From: Closterium sp. NIES-65
Taxonomy: Eukaryota > Streptophyta > Zygnematophyceae > Desmidiales > Closteriaceae
Assembly: GCA_948144175.1 (NCBI GenBank)
Contig: CANXME010002181.1
Coordinates: 2,294,001-2,358,000 of the forward strand
Reading direction: 5' to 3'
Length of the DNA stretch: 64,000 bases
The position numbers were made by a program, and so were the translations under genes. The notes beneath the pieces are model-generated. The model had not been told where the DNA came from, did no database searches, and saw only the letters and a list, made by a program, of their open reading frames with translations. Positions 59,595 to 64,000 of the stretch are shown here, one piece after another; positions within the stretch are counted from its first letter, which is position 1, and each line of letters opens with the position of its first letter.

Positions 59595-60104
59595 GGTCTC
59601 TACCTCCCCTCGTTCTCTACGAACTTGGTGAGTGGAGCTGATCTACAAGATAGGGGGGTTGACCAGTTCTCTCCTGCGAGTCAGCGGGTGACCCACTGTA
59701 CGTGTGCTCGGACGGGCCGACACTTGGCCACGTTTACCCGTCGGCCGGGGACGAGCCTGTACACACTGACTATTGAGTCTCCTCCGGTTGCTAAGTCTGG
59801 TCAGGTAGCTGCGTCGAGTCAGGTGTTTGCTGCAGCGCCCAGGTCTGGTCCTGAGTCTGCTCCCTGCTCGTGTCGTCTCCTGTCCCACCAGACTCTCCTT
59901 TGGCACCACCGCCTTGGTCACCCCTCCCTGCCTCGTCTCCGAGGCATGGCCTCCCGTGTCCTCGTCTTTGGTCTCCCCCGGTCCCTCCCTCCCCTCCCTC
60001 CGGGGCCTGCCCCTACCTGCGTTCCCTGCGTCGAGGGGCGGCAGCGCGCCGCCCCTCACTCCTCCGAGTTTCCTCCGACAGAGGCTCCGCTGCAGACTCT
60101 TCAC
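59595..60104 (+). CDS. Copia-6 protease end and GAG-pre-integrase
   Basis: Same frame after the TGA: GLYLPSFSTNLVSGADLQD, LLSHQTLLWHHRLGHPSLPRLRGM, CVPCVEGRQRAAPHSSEF, EAPLQTLHM. The match to the family stops at LHM, and the frame runs on into the non-coding leader of Copia-7. Confidence 0.86.
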
Positions 60105-60105
60105 A

Positions 60106-60155
60106 TGGTATCAGAGCAGGTTCCCTCGTGGGAACGCTTCTCAGGGCCCACCACT
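60106..60155 (+). promoter_or_regulatory. Copia-7 PBS, hairpin and GGGCCC palindrome
   Basis: TGGTATCAGAGC, GTTCCC-TCGT-GGGAAC (60120-60135), CAGGGCCCACC, as in Copia-5. Confidence 0.8.
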
Positions 60156-60174
60156 GAACTCGACTTTTTTTTTT

Positions 60175-60600
60175 TCCTGCCCGAGGCGCGCCCCGTAGGC
60201 CGCCCTCACGTCGCGCCCTCCTAGAGGCCCCTCTCATGGCCCCTCGCGCCACCCTTAGCGGCCGCGTCGCCATCCCTTACGACCCCGTCGCCGTCCTTTG
60301 CGGCCCTGTTGTCGCCCCTCTAGGACCCTCACGGCCCCTTCGCGGCCCCGTCGCCGCCCCTCTAGGCCCCTCGCAACACCTTCGCGGCCCCGAGCCGCCC
60401 CTAGCGGCCCCGTCGCCGCTCTTCGCGGCCCCGTCGCCGCCCCTAGAGGCCCCATCGCCGCTCTTCGCGGCCCCATCGCCGCCTCTAGCGGCCCCGTCGC
60501 CCTTCGCGGCCCCGTCGCCGCCTCTACCGGCCCCATCGCCGCCCTTCACGGCCCCTTCACCGCTGAGCCGCCCAGCAGCCAAGCCGCCGAGATGCCCAGC
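60175..60600 (+). repeat. Copia-7 leader repeats
   Basis: GCGGCCCCGTCGCCGCCCCTAG-type units, as in Copia-5, ending in CCGAGCCGGCGGAGG where the Gly-rich Gag tail begins. Confidence 0.8.
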
Positions 60601-60614
60601 AGCCGAGCCGCCGA

Positions 60615-62561
60615 GCCGGCGGAGGCGGCGGCGGCGGTGGCGGTGGGAGCGGAGAAGGAGGCGGTGGCGGCGGTGGTGGTGGGAGCGGAGGAGGAGGCGG
60701 TGGCGGCGGTGGCGGTGGTGGCGGCGGAGGAGGTGGAGCTAGTCAGGGTGGCTCTTCGCAGCGGGGTGGCTTAGGTGGTGGTCAGCGCCAGCAGCAGGAG
60801 CGCACTCGTGAGACCCCGTCCCCCAAGAAGCTTCGTAAGTGGTACGCTGGGCGTCAGCGAAGTGGGGGTACTGGTCCCTGTACCTACGTCCTCCGTACCG
60901 GCGACCGCGCTGGTGAGCAGTGCGGGGGCTCGCACTCCACCCAGCGCTGCTTCGGCCGCCTGACGGACGCTTGGCGTCACCAGTTCCCTGACGCCACTGA
61001 GATCCCTCGCTGGGGAGAGCTGTCTAGGGCGGGGGTTGCTATCTTTGATCTTGACTATGATGCTATTCTTGCTGCCATGTATGCAGTGTCTACTAGTGAT
61101 GAAGGTGACTGTTACCTGTGTGTTCTGCCTGACCCGGGCATTGAGGCTGCTGCTCTAGGTGCTGGTGAGGCTGCTGCTCTAGGTGCTAGTGCGTCTGCTG
61201 CCCCAAGTGCTGGTGAGTCTGCTCTCTCAGGTACCACGTCGACTCAGGCCTTACACACCTTCACCCTTGACTCGGGTGCTTCCCGCTCCTTCTTTCGAGA
61301 CCGCACCACGCTTACGCCGCTTAGTCGGCCGGTTGCGGTCTCCATAGCGGACCCCTCTTGGGGTCCTGTCATTGCTTGCTTCTCCACTGTCTTACCGTGT
61401 TCAGCAGCCCCCTCTGGCACCCTGTCAGGTCTCTACCTCCCCTCGTTCTCTACGAACTTGGTGAGTGATGCTGATGTACAGGATGAGGGGGTTGACCAGT
61501 TCACTCCTGCGAGTCAGCGGGTGACCCACTGTACGTGTGCTCGGACGGGCCGACACTTGGCCACGTTTACCCGTCGGCCGGGGTCGAGCCTGTACACACT
61601 GACTACTGAGTCTCCTCCGGTTGCTGAGTCTGGTCAGGTAGCTGCGTCGAGTAAGGAGTTTGCTGCAGCGTCCAGGTCTGGTCCTGAGTATGCTCCCTGC
61701 TCGTGTCGTCTCCTGTCCCACCAGACTCTCCTTTGGCACCACCGCCTTGGTCACCCCTCCCTGCCTCGTCTCCGAGGCATGGCCTCCCGTGTCCTTGTCT
61801 CTGGTCTCCTCCAGTCCCTCCCTCCCCTCCCTCCGGGGCCTGCCCCTACCTGCGTTCCCTGCGTCAAGGGGCGGCAGCGCGCCGCCCCTCACTCCTCCGA
61901 GTTTCCTCCGACAGAGGCTCCGCTGCAGACTCTTCACATGGACGTGTGGGGCCCCGCCCGCGTCCGTGGCCAGGGTCACGAGCGTTACTTGCAGTTGGTG
62001 GTTGACGACTACTCGCGTTACACCACGGTGTTCCCCTTGTGCAGCAAGGGTGACGTCACTGAGGTGTTGATCGACTGGATCCGCGCAGCTCGTCTCCAGC
62101 TCAGAGAGAGTTTCGGCTCGGACTTTCCTGTTGTGCGTCTGCACTCTGACAGAGGCAGGGAGTTTTCCTCTGCCCGTCGGGGAGCCTTCTGTCGTGCACA
62201 GGGCATCCGACAGACCTTCACGCTTCCGGCCTCTCCACAGCAAAATGGGATTGCTGAGCGCCGCATTGGCATGGTCATGGACGTCGCTCGTACGTCCATG
62301 ATCCATGCGGCTGCCCCCCATTTTCTGTGGCTGTTTGCGGTTCAGTACGCCGCGCATCAGCTCAACCTTCAGACCAGGGTCTCCTTGCCAGAGACCTCCC
62401 CCACCTTGCGGTGGACGGGGAAGGTTGGTGATGCGTCTGCGTTTCGTGTCTGGGGATATCGGGCGTTTGTCCGCGACTTGTCTGCGGACAAGCTGTCTCC
62501 CCGTGTTGTTTCCTGCGTCTTCCTTGGCTTCCCCCCTAACGCGCCTGGGTGGCAGTTTTAA
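60615..62561 (+). CDS. Copia-7 Gag tail, protease and integrase
   Basis: A Gly-rich tract, KKLRKWYAGRQR (60825-60842), the Cys/His cluster CTYVLRTGDRAGEQC with H and C (about 60880-60955), GDCYLC, protease LDSGAS (near 61267), LWHHRLGHPSLPRL with CVPC, and integrase HMDVWGPARV, HSDRGREFSS and SPQQNGIAERR. The usual GGEF after the second Asp is GREF. The frame is open for almost 650 codons and ends at TAA 62559, a TAC to TAA change in WQFYHP. Confidence 0.9.
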   Translation, partial: AGGGGGGGGGGSGEGGGGGGGGGSGGGGGGGGGGGGGGGGGASQGGSSQRGGLGGGQRQQQERTRETPSPKKLRKWYAGRQRSGGTGPCTYVLRTGDRAGEQCGGSHSTQRCFGRLTDAWRHQFPDATEIPRWGELSRAGVAIFDLDYDAILAAMYAVSTSDEGDCYLCVLPDPGIEAAALGAGEAAALGASASAAPSAGESALSGTTSTQALHTFTLDSGASRSFFRDRTTLTPLSRPVAVSIADPSWGPVIACFSTVLPCSAAPSGTLSGLYLPSFSTNLVSDADVQDEGVDQFTPASQRVTHCTCARTGRHLATFTRRPGSSLYTLTTESPPVAESGQVAASSKEFAAASRSGPEYAPCSCRLLSHQTLLWHHRLGHPSLPRLRGMASRVLVSGLLQSLPPLPPGPAPTCVPCVKGRQRAAPHSSEFPPTEAPLQTLHMDVWGPARVRGQGHERYLQLVVDDYSRYTTVFPLCSKGDVTEVLIDWIRAARLQLRESFGSDFPVVRLHSDRGREFSSARRGAFCRAQGIRQTFTLPASPQQNGIAERRIGMVMDVARTSMIHAAAPHFLWLFAVQYAAHQLNLQTRVSLPETSPTLRWTGKVGDASAFRVWGYRAFVRDLSADKLSPRVVSCVFLGFPPNAPGWQF

Positions 62562-63929
62562 CACCCCACCTCGCGCCATGTTCTGTCCTCCCAGGATGTC
62601 ACCTTTGACAAGTCGGTGCCTTACTACCGTCGCTTCCCCTACCGCACTGCGCCGCTCCCTCCGCCGCCGCTCTTCCTTGCGCTAGGTCCTCCCCCGGTAG
62701 ACCCTCTCCCCCTTCAAAGTCCTGCCCCGTCACGTGTGTCCTAGGTAGACGCAGTGGAGCCTGTCGAGGTAGCTGTTGACTCTGGTGCTGCTAGAGGTGC
62801 TGAGCCTGCGGGTGCCGGGTCTGGAGGTGCTGAGCCTGGGGGTGTGGAGCCTGGGGGTGCTGAGTCTAGGGGTGCTGAGCCTGCGGGTGCCGGGTCTGGG
62901 GGTGCTGAGCCTGGGGGTGCGGAGCCTGGGGGTGCTGGGTCTGCTCGTGTGGCCTCTGGCGGTGCTTCGTCGAAACGGGAGCTACCCTCTCCGCAGGAGC
63001 TGCGCGAGTGGTTTGCCCGGCGATGGAGCCGTGCTGCTGGAGCTGGAGGTGCTACTGTTACTGCTGGTCCTGGAGGTGCTCGTACTGACAGTACTGGAGC
63101 TGCTGGGACTGGGGGTGCTGAGCCGGGGGGTGCTGAGTCTGGGGGTGCTGAGCCTGGGGGTGCGGATCCCGGGGGTGCTGAGCCTGGGGGTACGGAGCTT
63201 GGGAGTGCTAGGTCTGCTCGTGTGGCCTCTGGCGGTGCTTCGTCGTGGCGGAAGGTATTCTCTCCGAAGGAGCTGCGCGAGTGGTTTGCCCGTCGCTGGA
63301 GCCGTGCTGCTGGGGCTGGAGGTGCTACTGTTACTGCTGGTCCTGGAGGTGCTCGTACTGACGGTACTGGAGCTGCTGGGACTGGGGGTGCTGCTGAGGC
63401 TGCTAGAGTTGGTCCTGCAGGAGGTACTGCTGGAGCTGCTGGCGGTACTGGAGCTGCTGGAGCTGGAGCTGCTGGGCGTGTTGGCGCTAGAGGTGCTGCT
63501 GGCGTTGGTGCTGCTGGAGCTGCTAGGGCTGGAGCTGCTGGCGGTGTTGGCGCTAGTGGTGCTGCTGGCGCTGGTGCTTATGAGGGTGCTGGAGTTGGCG
63601 CTGTTGGAGCTGGAGGTACGGCTGGCGCTGCTGGCGGTACTAGAGCTGCTAGGCGTGTTGGCGTTGGAGGTGCTGCTGGCGTTGGTGCTGCTAGAGCTGC
63701 TAGGGCTGGAGCTGCTGGGGGTGTTGGCGCTTGTGGTGCTGCTGGCCCTGGTGCTTCTGAGGGTGTTGGAGTTGGCGCTGTTGGAGCTGGAGGTACTGCG
63801 GGCGCTGTGGGGGTACTGGTGCAGTCCCTGCTGGTTCTGGAGGCGCTGCACGGCCGAGGCCGTATTTCGTTCCGCTCCTTGAGCAGGTTCTTGGTCTCCC
63901 GCCCACTACTGGTCCTGCTCCTCCCTTAG
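62562..63929 (+). CDS. Copia-7 integrase C-terminus and duplicated glycine-rich linker
   Basis: In-frame continuation with DVTFDKSVPYYRRFPYR, PPPVDPLPLQSPAPSR, TAG at 62742 (CAG in sisters), then EPVEVAVDSGAARG and GGAEP arrays. The linker holds two LREWFARR modules (62994-63012, 63265-63284) because about 270 bp are tandemly duplicated. A GAAGVGAAGAARAG-type array follows. The register may be lost near 63800. Confidence 0.8.
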
Positions 63930-64000
63930 AGTGTCCATAGCCTGTCCAGTCGCGGTCACAGTTACAGCCCGCCTCCTCCCTGCCTGCTCCTTCTCCCTAA

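Larger units (their letters stand above)
56741..60105 (+). mobile_element. Copia-6: short-LTR copia, truncated at the integrase start
   Basis: 5' LTR, PBS, an 800-bp GC-rich leader, a long minisatellite, a Gag tail, protease and GAG-pre-integrase are present. At LHM of the integrase the sequence switches to the PBS and leader of Copia-7. There is no 3' LTR. Confidence 0.88.
60106..64000 (+). mobile_element. Copia-7: gag-deleted short-LTR copia (no 5' LTR; 3' end outside window)
   Basis: Starts exactly at the PBS (TGGTATCAGAGC) fused to Copia-6 integrase sequence. Leader, Gag tail, protease, integrase and linker closely match Copia-5, including the same lack of a Gag capsid region. TAA at 62559 and TAG at 62742 interrupt it. 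RT lies beyond the window. Confidence 0.9.

Overview
This window is a densely nested block of retrotransposons and holds no recognisable host gene. The plant-type primer binding site (TGGTATCAGAGC), the copia and chromodomain-gypsy families, and above all a Ty3/gypsy element carrying a cytosine-5 DNA methyltransferase domain point to a streptophyte green alga (charophyte grade). The species cannot be fixed from this sequence alone.

Layout: (1) 1-5530, a decayed gypsy element (Gypsy-1) with two zinc knuckles, protease, an inserted C5 DNA methyltransferase, RT, RNase H and integrase; its tail is duplicated at 5531-5675. (2) 5676-10560, Copia-1, truncated at its 5' end. (3) 10561-11194, unassigned. 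(4) 11195-18335, Copia-2 with 126-bp LTRs. (5) 18336-23290, a minus-strand non-LTR retroelement (N1: RT plus C-terminal zinc finger and endonuclease-like region), split by a 1565-bp non-autonomous LTR element (19093-20657) and a 346-bp TRIM (22621-22966, 5-bp target duplication). (6) 23202-24842, a plus-strand proline/alanine-rich gag-like frame. (7) 25363-26720, a second decayed non-LTR copy (N2). (8) 27743-41775, Copia-3, itself split by an intact young Copia-4 (32040-38542; 829-bp LTRs identical by eye; 1589-aa polyprotein). (9) 42454-54377, Copia-5, split by a minus-strand chromovirus, Gypsy-2 (46142-52151). (10) 56741-60105, Copia-6, and 60106 to the window end, Copia-7, fused at an 11-bp microhomology. 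AT-rich gaps (26721-27742, 41776-42453, 54383-56740) include two copies of one older repeat.

Boundaries rest on LTR pairs and target-site duplications read directly: ATGCA (Copia-3), CCAGG (Copia-4), ACAAA (Copia-5), CCCGG (Gypsy-2), TCAGC (TRIM) and AGCCG/AACCG (non-autonomous element). Copia-1, 2, 3, 5, 6, 7 and the non-autonomous element belong to one short-LTR (125-176 bp) family sharing LTR motifs, a 3' block and a G-rich polypurine tract. Full members also share a hairpin after the primer site.

Most old elements are broken by premature stops, and most of those are CAG to TAG or CGA to TGA relative to sister copies. That is the mark expected from deamination of methylated cytosine at CHG and CG sites. 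Together with the retroelement-borne methyltransferase, this makes cytosine methylation the main theme of the window. Copia-4 is the only element that looks capable of autonomous transposition.
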